NCBI GenBank assembly: GCA_018673475.1
Contig: JABHCN010000014.1
Span: forward strand, 1 to 64,000
Direction of reading: 5' to 3'
From: Actinomycetota bacterium
GTDB lineage: Bacteria; Actinomycetota; Acidimicrobiia; Acidimicrobiales; MedAcidi-G1
Length of the DNA stretch: 64,000 nucleotides
Each line of letters opens with the position of its first letter. The stretch's first letter is position 1. The notes beneath the pieces are model-generated. The model had not been told where the DNA came from, did not search any database, and saw only the letters and a program-made list of their open reading frames with translations. The position numbers and the translations under genes were made by a program. Positions 33,622 to 41,924 of the stretch are shown one piece after another.

Positions 33622-36299
33622 CGCCTCAGACTCCCACGCCCTGGAGTAGCCGTTTCCAGAACGGCGTGGGCAGCTGCAAGGCGTGCCGTAGGCAGTCGGG
33701 CGGGTGAGCACGACAGGTAGTCGACACCAGCCGCCAGCAGGCGTGGAATCGAGCGGGGGTCGCCGGCGTGCTCACCGCAGACCCCCACCTTGAGGCCCGG
33801 CTTGGCGCCCCGCCCGCGTTGCACAGCCAGGTCGACCAACTCCCCGACTGCCGCGTCGTCGAGGTGTTCGAATGGATTGTGGTCGAGCAGCCCCCGGTCC
33901 AGGTATAGGTCCATGAATCGACCCTCGACGTCGTCGCGGGAGAACCCGAAGGTCAACTGGGTCAGGTCGTTGCTGCCAACTGAGAAAAAGTCGGCGTGCC
34001 CGGCGAGGTCTCCGGCGAGCAGGGCTGCTCTGGGTGTCTCGATCATGGTGCCCACCGGGGGTGCCTCTCCCATTCCGACATCTGCTGCCGCCTCCCTGAC
34101 CCACTCGATGGCCAGGGCCAACTCGGGACCGGAGACCGTAAGCGGGATCATGACCTCGACAAGAGGGTCTCCGCCTGCCGCACATCGGGCCATGACCGCT
34201 GAGAACAGGGCCTTCGCCTGCATCCGATAGAGGCCGGGGCGAAGGTGGGCCAGGCGTACCCCCCGGGTTCCCATCATCGGGTTGACCTCGGTCCAGTAAC
34301 GGGCTGACTTGAGCAGCGCCTGTCCTTCCGGGTCGAGGTCGCCCCTGGCCTCGTCGACAACCAGGTCTCCGATGTCGGGCAGGAACTCATGCAGGGGTGG
34401 GTCCAGGAGCCGCACCGTCACCGGCAGACCGTCCATCACATCGAGGATGCCCTCGAAGTCCGCCTGCTGGGCGGTCCCAAGCTGCTCCAGAGCCTCTGTT
34501 TCGGCCTCGGCGGTCTCGGCCAGGATCATCGCCCTGACAAGGGGTAGCCGATCGGGGCTCAGGAACATGTGCTCGGTCCGACACAGGCCGATCCCGACCG
34601 CGCCAGCCTCGCGGGCAGTTGCTGCGTCTTCGGCTGTGTCCGCGTTTGCCCTGACCGCAAGGTTTCCAGAGGCGATCTCGTCGGCCCAGTCCAGGATCAG
34701 GTCGAGTTCGGGCGGCACCACCGACTCGACGACACCCCTGCCGCCCAGGGTCACAGAGCCGGTGGTTCCATCGATCGAGATGGTGTCGCCCTCGGTGACG
34801 ACGACGTCTCCGACCCGGAAGTGGTCATCGGCGACCTCTACCTGCTCGGCCCCACAGACACAGGGAGTTCCCCAACCGCGGGCCACGACGGCAGCGTGGC
34901 TGACCAGACCACCATGGGAGGTCAGGATTCCCTCCACGACGGCCATGGCGGCCACGTCGTCGGGCGAGGTCTCTCGTCTCACGAGGATCACCTGCTCGCC
35001 ACGTTCAACCGCGTCGATTGCGCCTTCGGTGGTCATATAGGCGCGCCCGACGGCCGCTCCCGGAGATGCCCCCAGCCCGTGTGTGACCTCGGGGGTGTCT
35101 GTCTCGGCGAAACCCACGTGCAACACCTGGGACAGGTGGTCGGGGGTGATGCGGGCTACCGCCTCGGCCCTTGTGAGGGAGACACCCGGGTCCTCAACCA
35201 GTTGGCTGGCGATCCGGATGGCGGCGGCTCCGGTGCGCTTGCCGACACGGCACTGGAGGATGTGCAGATGACCCTGTTCGACGGTGAACTCGACATCGCA
35301 CATGTCCCGGTAGTGGTCCTCCAGCAACTCAAGTGCACGATCCAGCTCGGCTCCCTGTTCGGGCATGAGCCTGGAGAAGTCGTCGATCGGGAGTGTGGCG
35401 TGGGTGCCCGACACGACGTCCTCTCCCTGAGCACCGGGCAGGTAGTCGCCGGTGGAGTGGTTCTCGCCGGTTGCCGGGTCACGCGTGAACACGACGCCGC
35501 TGCCTGAGGAGTCGTCGCGGTTGCCGAACACCATGGCCTGGATGGTGCAGGCCGTTCCGATGTCTCCGTCGATCCCCTCGCGCCTCCTGTACTCGACTGC
35601 CCGCTCACCCATCCAGGAGTCGAACACGGCAGCGACGGATGTGCGCAGTTGTTCGAACGGATCGTCGGGAAGCGTTGCCCCGGGCTGGTCCGCCACGATC
35701 TGGCGCAGGTCGGCGATCAGCTCTGAGAGCATTCCGGGCTCGAGGTCGAACTCGTGGTCGACACCTGCCTCCCGGACAGCCGATGCCACCACCTCGGGGA
35801 GGTCGGCTGCGACCCTCAGGACGACCTCGGCGTAGGACTGCACGAACCGACGGTGCGAGTCGAGGGCGAAACGTTCATCGGTGGCTCCCGCCAGGCCCGC
35901 CGTCGTCTCGCTGTTGAGGCCCAGGTTCAAGACGGTGTCCATCATTCCCGGCATCGAGATGGCCGCCCCCGACCTGACACTCAACAAGAGGGGGTTGTCG
36001 GGGTCACCCAGACGGCGTCCGGTGCGTTCCTCAAGACCTGCCACTGCCGCACGAAGACCCTCATCAAGGTCCGGTGGCCAACCTGAGGAGAGGTAGGAAC
36101 GGCACACCTCGGTGGTGATGGTGAAGGCAGGCGGCACCGGGAGCGACAGCGTTGTGGCCATCAGGGCAAGCGAAGCACCCTTGCCCCCCATGAGAGCCCT
36201 CTTCTGGTCGGGCGCAAGGCTGCCGGCCTCGTCGATGAACACGATCGACGGCGCCACAATGCCGCCCGGGTTGTCGTTGTCAGGCTGACCTTGGCCCAT
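33618..36299 (-). CDS. ppdK: Pyruvate, phosphate dikinase
   Basis: Interconverts pyruvate + ATP + Pi and PEP + AMP + PPi; 893 residues, close to the usual ~880. The N-terminal nucleotide-binding domain has LMGGKGASLALM and LLSVRSGAAISMPGMMDTVLNLG. The central swivelling domain has the phosphorylated His in GGLVSHAAVVARGWGTPCVCG. The C-terminal PEP domain has MGTRGVRL, MIETPRAAL, SVGSNDLTQLTFGFSRDDVEG and the catalytic Cys in VGVCGEHAGDP. I chose the ATG at 36299, because the upstream open frame runs into the tRNA-Leu gene. It lies 50 bp after the tRNA. It links pyruvate and PEP pools, working with the PEP carboxylase at 45-48 kb. Confidence 0.94.
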   Translation of the reverse strand: MGQGQPDNDNPGGIVAPSIVFIDEAGSLAPDQKRALMGGKGASLALMATTLSLPVPPAFTITTEVCRSYLSSGWPPDLDEGLRAAVAGLEERTGRRLGDPDNPLLLSVRSGAAISMPGMMDTVLNLGLNSETTAGLAGATDERFALDSHRRFVQSYAEVVLRVAADLPEVVASAVREAGVDHEFDLEPGMLSELIADLRQIVADQPGATLPDDPFEQLRTSVAAVFDSWMGERAVEYRRREGIDGDIGTACTIQAMVFGNRDDSSGSGVVFTRDPATGENHSTGDYLPGAQGEDVVSGTHATLPIDDFSRLMPEQGAELDRALELLEDHYRDMCDVEFTVEQGHLHILQCRVGKRTGAAAIRIASQLVEDPGVSLTRAEAVARITPDHLSQVLHVGFAETDTPEVTHGLGASPGAAVGRAYMTTEGAIDAVERGEQVILVRRETSPDDVAAMAVVEGILTSHGGLVSHAAVVARGWGTPCVCGAEQVEVADDHFRVGDVVVTEGDTISIDGTTGSVTLGGRGVVESVVPPELDLILDWADEIASGNLAVRANADTAEDAATAREAGAVGIGLCRTEHMFLSPDRLPLVRAMILAETAEAETEALEQLGTAQQADFEGILDVMDGLPVTVRLLDPPLHEFLPDIGDLVVDEARGDLDPEGQALLKSARYWTEVNPMMGTRGVRLAHLRPGLYRMQAKALFSAVMARCAAGGDPLVEVMIPLTVSGPELALAIEWVREAAADVGMGEAPPVGTMIETPRAALLAGDLAGHADFFSVGSNDLTQLTFGFSRDDVEGRFMDLYLDRGLLDHNPFEHLDDAAVGELVDLAVQRGRGAKPGLKVGVCGEHAGDPRSIPRLLAAGVDYLSCSPARLPTARLAAAHAVLETATPGRGSLRR

Positions 36300-36348
36300 G
36301 TGGATGAAAGGTAGCCGACCAGTACCGGAAACCGGGGCCCCAAGGCAG

Positions 36349-36435
36349 TGCCCGGGGAGTGACTCGAACACTCACGCCGTCGAAACGGCTGCGGGTTTTA
36401 AGCCCGCTGCGTCTACCAGTTCCGCCACCCGGGCG
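36349..36435 (-). tRNA. tRNA-Leu (anticodon UAA)
   Basis: 87-nt class II tRNA. The acceptor stem GCCCGGG pairs with CCCGGGC, with A as discriminator and no encoded CCA. The anticodon arm GCGGGCTTAAAACCCGC gives anticodon TAA. A long variable arm (AGCCGTTTCGACGGCG) is as expected for tRNA-Leu, and the T arm is GAGTG-TTCGAGT-CACTC. It reads UUA, a rare codon in GC-rich actinobacteria (compare bldA in Streptomyces), so it may serve few genes. Confidence 0.95.
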
Positions 36436-36468
36436 TGCCCGCAACGCTACACACAGCGGGACCATTCG

Positions 36469-36493
36469 GCCCCTGGGACAAGGCCAGGGGCCT
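36469..36493 (-). terminator. Hairpin after the small hypothetical gene
   Basis: GGCCCCTGG and CCAGGGGCC form a 9-bp stem with a 7-nt loop, starting 3 bp after the stop of the minus-strand gene at 36496. There is no T-run. It separates that gene from tRNA-Leu and is a plausible but unproven terminator. Confidence 0.5.
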
Positions 36494-36495
36494 TG

Positions 36496-36798
36496 TCAGG
36501 CTGCCAGGGCCGGGTCCTCTACCGCCAGCCACAGCGCCGAACGGACCGTGTCGGCACGACCATTGTCGAGCCGGTTTGCGACAAGAATGCCCTCGATCAT
36601 GTCGGCCACCACCGCCGCCCACGGTCGGCCCTTGAGCACCACCGCCACGGTGGACGACTGCTCCCTACGCCGAATGGACCTATGGACATCGGCGATTCCC
36701 GGAGGGCTCCTGAACGTGGGCACCTGAAGCCCACGGAGCCTTGCCGCCATGCCCAGTGAACGGGCTGCCTCTGCAAACCTGAGTGTCGTCGTATCCAT
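36496..36798 (-). CDS. Small conserved actinobacterial protein of unknown function
   Basis: 100 residues. No domain is recognised. The pattern RSLGMAARLRGLQVPTFRSPPG, then STVAVVLKGRPWAAVVADMIEGILVANRL (quoted in part), looks conserved: I recall similar FRSPP and RPW...DMIEG segments in other actinobacterial proteins of this size. The ATG at 36798 lies 38 bp from the divergent nuclease start at 36837. A strong hairpin follows the stop. Coding signal is good (third-position GC, no overlap with other genes). No function is proposed. Confidence 0.65.
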   Translation of the reverse strand: MDTTTLRFAEAARSLGMAARLRGLQVPTFRSPPGIADVHRSIRRREQSSTVAVVLKGRPWAAVVADMIEGILVANRLDNGRADTVRSALWLAVEDPALAA

Positions 36799-36836
36799 CG
36801 CCCACGAGTATCACAGGCACCTGTGACAATGCCTGT

Positions 36837-37769
36837 GTGGATGATGATCTGAACCCTGCCCAACAAGACGTGGTGGAACAACTCGGCGCACAACTCGAGG
36901 ACCGCCCGGTCTTCGCCGACGACCTTCGCCATCACCTCCGCGCCGCTCTTGAGACCGCAGCGGCACCCCACCTCGACATCCTTCCCGAGGACGAAGACCT
37001 GTTCCTCCACAAACACCGTCTCGCCCAGGTTCACGGCTGCGAAACCCTGCTTGTCGCAGATGAGGCCGAGGAGTTCGAATGGAAGGTGCCGATCGCAAGG
37101 GGCACCATCGTCCACAAGGCGGTCGAGTTGGCCGTGAACTGGCGCAGGGAGATCGAACCCCCGACCATCATCGACGAGGCCCTCTCCCGCTTCGAACAGG
37201 ACTCAGGCAGCCTCGGCCACTGGTTGCGCGGCTGCGGCGAGGCCGACCGGGCCGAACTGCGGTCGGAGTCCCTCGACTCATTCACCAAGTACCTCGAGTG
37301 CTGGCCTCCCCTCAAGCCGGCATGGAGGCCCGTCACCGAGAGTCGCCTGAGGGCCGAGTTGTGCGACGGCCGTCTGATTCTGGCCGGCAAGGTTGACCTC
37401 ACCCTCGGTGCCGCACAGGGTCGACGGGCCGGCAAGGTCCTCGTCGACTTCAAGACCGGCGGATTCGCCCCAGTCCACCGCGAGGACCTGCGGTTCTACG
37501 CCCTTGTCGAAACGCTCCGCATCGGGGTTCCACCGCGCCTGCTGGCCTCCTACTACCTGGATCAGGCACACTTCGTGCCCGAGGTCGTCACCGAGGAGAC
37601 GCTGATGGCAACCATCGCGAGGGTCGCCGACGGGGTCGGCAGGCTGACATCGCTGCTTCACGGTGGCCGCTCCCCCGACAAGATGGTCGGACCGGCATGT
37701 CGGTGGTGTCCCGTCATCGACACCTGCCACGAGGGAACCAGACACCTCGAGGAACTCGACGACCGCTAG
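36837..37769 (+). CDS. PD-(D/E)XK nuclease family protein, RecB/Cas4-like with probable Fe-S cluster
   Basis: 310 residues. The RecB-type nuclease motifs appear in order: GTIVHKAVEL (motif His), LAGKVDLTLG (catalytic Asp), VLVDFKTGG (D-x-K) and a later EDLRFYALVE (QxxxY-like position). The C-terminus has CRWCPVIDTC, a CxxC-x5-C cluster like that of AddB and Cas4, where a further N-terminal Cys (HGCETLLV, ~62) completes a 4Fe-4S site. No cas genes or repeats are nearby, so a DNA-repair or DNA-end-processing role is more likely. The GTG at 36837 is the first in-frame start after the divergent gene; it has little ribosome-binding signal. Confidence 0.83.
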   Translation: MDDDLNPAQQDVVEQLGAQLEDRPVFADDLRHHLRAALETAAAPHLDILPEDEDLFLHKHRLAQVHGCETLLVADEAEEFEWKVPIARGTIVHKAVELAVNWRREIEPPTIIDEALSRFEQDSGSLGHWLRGCGEADRAELRSESLDSFTKYLECWPPLKPAWRPVTESRLRAELCDGRLILAGKVDLTLGAAQGRRAGKVLVDFKTGGFAPVHREDLRFYALVETLRIGVPPRLLASYYLDQAHFVPEVVTEETLMATIARVADGVGRLTSLLHGGRSPDKMVGPACRWCPVIDTCHEGTRHLEELDDR

Positions 37770-37783
37770 GCGGCACCTTCATG

Positions 37784-39031
37784 TCAGTCGTTGTCGAGAC
37801 GCTGCAGCCGACCGGTTCCAAACAGGACCAGGCCGCCGATGACCATGATCAGGCCCCCGGTTGTCACCACCGGCCTCGGCCCGAATGCCGAGATGAGCCA
37901 ACCCATTGCAAGGTTCGCGAACGGAGTGGTACCGAGAACTCCCATCAGGTAGATCGCCATGACCCGACCGCGCACGGCGTCATCCACCTGCAGCTGCACA
38001 GACGAGTTCAGGTTCGAGGCCGACGTCAGGTGCATGGCGCCGATGGCCCCCAGAGCCAGGAATCCAACCCAGAACACCGGAGCCAGACCAAACAACATCA
38101 CAGCGAGGCCGTAGCCCACCGTGGCCGCCAGTTGCAGGCGGGACCGCCTGACACGTCCCAACTCGCCGGCAACAAGGGGCGCTGCCATGACCGCACCCAG
38201 GCCCTGGGCTGATCCGAGCACGCCGAACCAGAACGGCGACACCTCAAAGACCTCCTCGGCGAACACCACCAGTTGTGTGACGATCGGGTTGGAGATCGTG
38301 GCTATGAGGGTCACCGTCATGATGGCTGTCCTGATTCCGGGCGAAGCAGCCACGTAGCGGATCGACTCCCGGTAGTCGGCCAGAATCGACCTTCCCTCCG
38401 TGGTGCCGGCACCCGGGGGGCCCGATGGCCTGTTGAGGTCGGCCCTGTCCATCATGCCCAGAGCCACGATCACAGGCCCGTTCAGCACAACGGCCAGAAG
38501 CAGCGCCCATCCGGGGCCTGCCAGGCCGATCACCAGCCCGCCGATAGCGGGGCCAAGGGTTCGGGCGGCATTGAACTGCGTTGAGTTGAGCGTTATGGCA
38601 TTGCGGAGGTGCCGGCGCGGCACGCACTCGGACACGAATGCCTGCCAGATCGGCAGCCTCAACCCGGCGACCGCTCCCCGCGCGAAGAACAGGCCCACCC
38701 ATATCCACGGGCTATCGACACCGACCACCCAGGCCACGACCAGGAGCGAAGAGACCGCTGCCGAGGCGGCGCTTGCCCAGAGCAGGGCATTGCGGCGATC
38801 CAGGTTGTCGGACATGTAGCCGGCCACCGGGTTGACCAGAAGCATCGGGATGAACGAGGCAAACCCGGCTGCACCGATCCAGGCGGCGGATCCGGTCATC
38901 TGGAAGATCACGTAGTAGGTGGCTACGAACTGGACCCACCTCCCGTTGTTGGAGATAAGGCCGCCAATCCAGAAGAGCCGGTAGTTGCGTACTCGTAGGG
39001 CGGGGAACCTCCCCAGGGCGACCGGGTCCAT
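37784..39031 (-). CDS. MFS transporter (EntS/Tet-like exporter)
   Basis: 415-residue major-facilitator protein with twelve likely membrane helices. The start region PALRVRNYRLFWIGGLISNNGRWVQ and the loop YMSDNLDRRNALLWA (MFS motif A-like) are typical of the EntS/enterobactin-exporter group (MFS_3). LPIWQAFVSECVPRRHLRNAITLNSTQFNAARTLGPAIGG (quoted in part) is a further landmark. Substrate unknown. The ATG at 39031 has an AGGG about nine bases upstream and is preferred over an upstream in-frame ATG at 39094 that overlaps the divergent crotonase start. It converges with the nuclease gene (14-bp gap). Confidence 0.88.
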   Translation of the reverse strand: MDPVALGRFPALRVRNYRLFWIGGLISNNGRWVQFVATYYVIFQMTGSAAWIGAAGFASFIPMLLVNPVAGYMSDNLDRRNALLWASAASAAVSSLLVVAWVVGVDSPWIWVGLFFARGAVAGLRLPIWQAFVSECVPRRHLRNAITLNSTQFNAARTLGPAIGGLVIGLAGPGWALLLAVVLNGPVIVALGMMDRADLNRPSGPPGAGTTEGRSILADYRESIRYVAASPGIRTAIMTVTLIATISNPIVTQLVVFAEEVFEVSPFWFGVLGSAQGLGAVMAAPLVAGELGRVRRSRLQLAATVGYGLAVMLFGLAPVFWVGFLALGAIGAMHLTSASNLNSSVQLQVDDAVRGRVMAIYLMGVLGTTPFANLAMGWLISAFGPRPVVTTGGLIMVIGGLVLFGTGRLQRLDND

Positions 39032-39087
39032 CACAGCGACCCTACCGACACCCCCCGGCGTGTCGGGAAGCGGAGGCCCGTGCCAGA

Positions 39088-39870
39088 ATGCCACCCATGA
39101 GCATTCTCGAGACCGAGCAGCGTGGCCGGGTGGTCATCCTCACCTTCAACGACCCTGATCGTCGGAACGTCGTTTCCGAGGAGATGAACACCGCTCTGCT
39201 GGCGGCGTTCGACGATATGGAGGCCGACGAGGATGTCGGCGCTGTTGTCCTCACCGGTTCCGGAAGAGCGTTCTGCGCCGGTGCGGTGCTCGACAACCTG
39301 TTGTCTGCCGGCGAGGCCGACCCCGATGGTGGCGGCGACCTGCCCGATATCTACAGCGGCTTCCTCAGGGTCGCCCACTCGACGCTGCCGACGGTCGCTG
39401 CGGTCAACGGGGCCGCCGTGGGTGCCGGGATGAACATGGTCCTGGCCTGCGATCTGGTCGTCGCAGCGCAGTCGGCACGCTTTGACACCAGGTTCCTGTC
39501 CATTGGCCTGCATCCGGGCGGAGGACACACCTGGCGCCTGCGCAACATCACCGACCTGCAGACCGCCAAGGCGATGGTGCTGTTCAAACAGGTGCTCGGT
39601 GGCGAGGAGGCCGCCGCCAGAGGCGTGGCATGGGAGTGCTTGGACGACACCGACCTGGTCGATGCCGCTGTCGGATACGCCGAACTGGCGGCCTCACACC
39701 CGAAGGAACTGGTGGCGAGGACCAAGGCGACCCTGCACTCGACCGCTGCGGTAACTGCTTCTGAGGAGTCCGTCAAATTGGAGATCGGCCCTCAGGTCTG
39801 GTCAATGCACCAGCCGGCGTTCGTGGAGATGGTCGAGGGCCTGAAGTCGCGTATCTCCAGCAAGTCCTGA
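39088..39870 (+). CDS. Enoyl-CoA hydratase/isomerase (crotonase) family protein lacking the usual catalytic glutamates
   Basis: 260 residues with the crotonase fold: NDPDRRNVVSEEMN, the oxyanion-hole segment GRAFCAGAVLDNLL, and NGAAVGAGMNMVLACDL. Aligned by eye to rat enoyl-CoA hydratase, the Glu144 position falls on Phe (ARFDTRFLSIGLHPGGG) and Glu164 on Ala (TAKAMVL), so classical hydration is unlikely. Other crotonase reactions (isomerase, hydrolase, or a binding role) are possible. The ATG at 39088 has GGAGG 11 bases upstream. A second ATG at 39097 is an alternative start. It is divergent from the MFS gene and convergent with the GNAT gene. Confidence 0.85.
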   Translation: MPPMSILETEQRGRVVILTFNDPDRRNVVSEEMNTALLAAFDDMEADEDVGAVVLTGSGRAFCAGAVLDNLLSAGEADPDGGGDLPDIYSGFLRVAHSTLPTVAAVNGAAVGAGMNMVLACDLVVAAQSARFDTRFLSIGLHPGGGHTWRLRNITDLQTAKAMVLFKQVLGGEEAAARGVAWECLDDTDLVDAAVGYAELAASHPKELVARTKATLHSTAAVTASEESVKLEIGPQVWSMHQPAFVEMVEGLKSRISSKS

Positions 39871-39891
39871 TCCTGTTCCGGGATCGACCGG

Positions 39892-40500
39892 TCAGTCCAG
39901 CCAGGCCCGCTTCAGCTCCACCGACCGCTCGCTCCACTCCTCGGTGGTGATGGCGTACCTGAGATGGTCCTCCCAGACTCCGTTGATCTCCAGGTAGCGC
40001 TCAGCCAGCCCCTCACAGCGCAGGCCGACCTTGTCCACGACCCTCCGTGACGCCGCGTTGCGGGGCACGATCGCCACCTGGAGGCGGTGCAGGTCCAGTT
40101 GCTCGAACGCGAATCTGGCGAGCACAACGAGTGCCTCCGGGATGTAGCCGCTCCCAGCCTGCTGCTCATCAATCCAGTACCCGACATGTGCGCTGTGGAA
40201 GGCGCCGCGCACGAGGTTCGAGAGGTTCATCTCTCCCATCAAGGTCTCGCCGAGAAGCACCCCGAAACCCCATCCCGTGCCGAGCTGACGTTCTCTTCGT
40301 CGGGCTCCGCACCGCGAGGAGAACGCCTGACGGTCCTCTGCCGGGTCGGGCTGCCCCGGTACCCGCAGCGGCTCCCAGGTGGCCAGCCGATCCCTGTTGC
40401 GCCGTCTTACCGCCTGCCACGCCTCGAAGTCCTCCGGCTCGATCGGCCTCAGCGTCACCCGCCTGCCGTGCAGCACCGGGGTCTCACCCACCTCACCCAC
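39892..40500 (-). CDS. GNAT-family N-acetyltransferase (RimJ/RimL-like)
   Basis: 202-residue acetyltransferase. It has the RimJ-type N-terminal VLHGRRVTLRPIEPEDFEAWQAVR, then GYWIDEQQAGSGYIPEALVVLARFAFEQLDLHRL (acetyl-CoA-binding motif A, quoted in part) and NAASRRVVDKVGLRCEGLAERYLEINGVWEDHL. RimJ acetylates ribosomal protein S5, but family members vary widely. I chose the GTG at 40500 with GGGGGAG eight bases upstream; it overlaps the ppx stop by 8 bp. GTG at 40506 is the alternative. Confidence 0.85.
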   Translation of the reverse strand: MGEVGETPVLHGRRVTLRPIEPEDFEAWQAVRRRNRDRLATWEPLRVPGQPDPAEDRQAFSSRCGARRRERQLGTGWGFGVLLGETLMGEMNLSNLVRGAFHSAHVGYWIDEQQAGSGYIPEALVVLARFAFEQLDLHRLQVAIVPRNAASRRVVDKVGLRCEGLAERYLEINGVWEDHLRYAITTEEWSERSVELKRAWLD

Positions 40501-41422
40501 CGTCACTGCTCCCCCTGCATGCCAGATCGGCGACAATGCCGTCCAGGATGTCGGACTCGGAGACGAGACATTCGTCGAACCCGAGTTGGCGCATCACCTT
40601 CACCAGGATCGAGAGGCCTGCGACGATCACGTCGGCGCGGTCCTCTTCCATTCCGGGGTTCTGGATGCGCTCTGAGCGGCTCTCGGTCGCAAGGGTCCGG
40701 AACACGTCCTCGACAGCAGCCTTGCTGATCCGGAAGTGGTGGATCTCGTCGCGGTTGTAGTCAGCAAGGCCCAACTCGACTGCGGCTGCGGTCGAGACCG
40801 TTCCGGCGAGTCCCACGAGTGTCCGTGCCCCTGACACGGAGGGCACCTCACGGACAACGTCATCGATGTGGGAACCCACCACGGACAGGCACGCCAGGAG
40901 TTCCTCAGGAAGCGCCGGGTCTGTGGCGATCCACTTCTCGGACAATCTGACGCAGCCGACATTGCACGAGAGGACACCCTCGACATGACTCGAACCCACG
41001 ACGAACTCAGTGGATCCACCTCCGATGTCGAGGACGAGGAACGGACCGTCACTCGGGTCAAGTTCGGCGGTGGCGCCGGCAAAGGAGAGCCGGCCCTCAT
41101 CAATTCCACTGAGCAGTTCGGGGCGCACCCCGAGGGCCCTCTCGGCAGCCTCGAAGAACTCGTCGCTGTTCACGGAGTCCCTTGCGGCCGAGGTTGCTGT
41201 GGCCCTGACCTTTTGCACGTCGTATCGATCAAGCAGCACCCTGAACTCCAACAGGGCCTGCACGACGCGTTCTATCGCCTCAGGTGCAAGGCGCCCTGTG
41301 GCATCTACACCGTCGCCGAGGCGGGTGATGCGCATGATGCGCTCGATGCTCCGGGTGCCGTCGCTGATGAGCATGCGTGTCGAGTTGGTACCGCAGTCAA
41401 CTGCTGCGACGAGGTCAGGCAC
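40493..41422 (-). CDS. ppx: Ppx/GppA family phosphatase (exopolyphosphatase-like)
   Basis: 309-residue protein of the sugar kinase/Hsp70 ATPase fold that hydrolyses polyphosphate or pppGpp. Motifs are VAAVDCGTNSTRMLI (phosphate 1), TSAARDSVNSDEFF, LVLDIGGGSTEFVVG (phosphate 2), CVRLSEKW and LVGLAGTVSTAAAVEL. The length matches the short actinobacterial Ppx form. The GTG start overlaps the DUF501 stop by 8 bp; DUF501-ppx is a common actinobacterial pair, usually beside eno and divIC, which here sit 13 kb away. Confidence 0.92.
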   Translation of the reverse strand: MPDLVAAVDCGTNSTRMLISDGTRSIERIMRITRLGDGVDATGRLAPEAIERVVQALLEFRVLLDRYDVQKVRATATSAARDSVNSDEFFEAAERALGVRPELLSGIDEGRLSFAGATAELDPSDGPFLVLDIGGGSTEFVVGSSHVEGVLSCNVGCVRLSEKWIATDPALPEELLACLSVVGSHIDDVVREVPSVSGARTLVGLAGTVSTAAAVELGLADYNRDEIHHFRISKAAVEDVFRTLATESRSERIQNPGMEEDRADVIVAGLSILVKVMRQLGFDECLVSESDILDGIVADLACRGSSDGG

Positions 41423-41891
41423 GGTCGGTGTCTCCCGGGGCAGTCAACCGGTCATGCACCCAACGACCCACCGGGTCGTCTCCACCTGCCAGAAACCATG
41501 CGTAGTGGGCATGCAGGCACTTCACGCCCGTCCTGGTTCCGCCTACTCCTGCAGAAGGACGTGGTCCGACATGGTCATCTGGAATATCAGCCTCGCGCTC
41601 CGCCGCGTACCTGTCGTGGGCCGCAGCCAACTCAACCGGATCACAGGCCTCCTCGGCCTCGCGTACTCCGCCCGTGGACTCGAGGGTCCCGACCCGCGAG
41701 CGCAACTCTCCACCGACCAGCCAGTAGAGGGTCGGCATCGGGCGGCCGCTGTCAAGCAGGGGGTGGTTGCGAATGACTACAGGCAGGCCGGCATCGTCAC
41801 GTACGACAACTTCGAAGCGCCCGCCAGGTGTGCGTCCCAGAAGTTCTGCGACGAGTTCCCTGTCGGCCTCTGTTGGCCCGGCGTCACTCAC
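41415..41891 (-). CDS. DUF501 domain protein
   Basis: 158 residues of the actinobacterial DUF501 family. Landmarks are FEVVVRDDAGLPVVIRNHPLL, TLYWLVGGELRSRVGTLESTGGV (quoted in part) and GVKCLHAHYAWFLAGGDDPVG near the C-terminus, whose Cys/His pattern is conserved. The function is unknown. In many actinobacteria it lies between divIC and ppx; here only ppx adjoins it. The GTG start at 41891 has weak ribosome-binding signal. Confidence 0.88.
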   Translation of the reverse strand: MSDAGPTEADRELVAELLGRTPGGRFEVVVRDDAGLPVVIRNHPLLDSGRPMPTLYWLVGGELRSRVGTLESTGGVREAEEACDPVELAAAHDRYAAEREADIPDDHVGPRPSAGVGGTRTGVKCLHAHYAWFLAGGDDPVGRWVHDRLTAPGDTDRA

Positions 41892-41924
41892 GGGATCAGG
41901 GGCCGGTGTTGAGTTGTCGACGCA

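Noticed and set aside
34569-35507. Open frame antisense to ppdK (312 codons)
   Set aside because: It is a mirror of ppdK codon bias, with no ribosome-binding site and no motifs.
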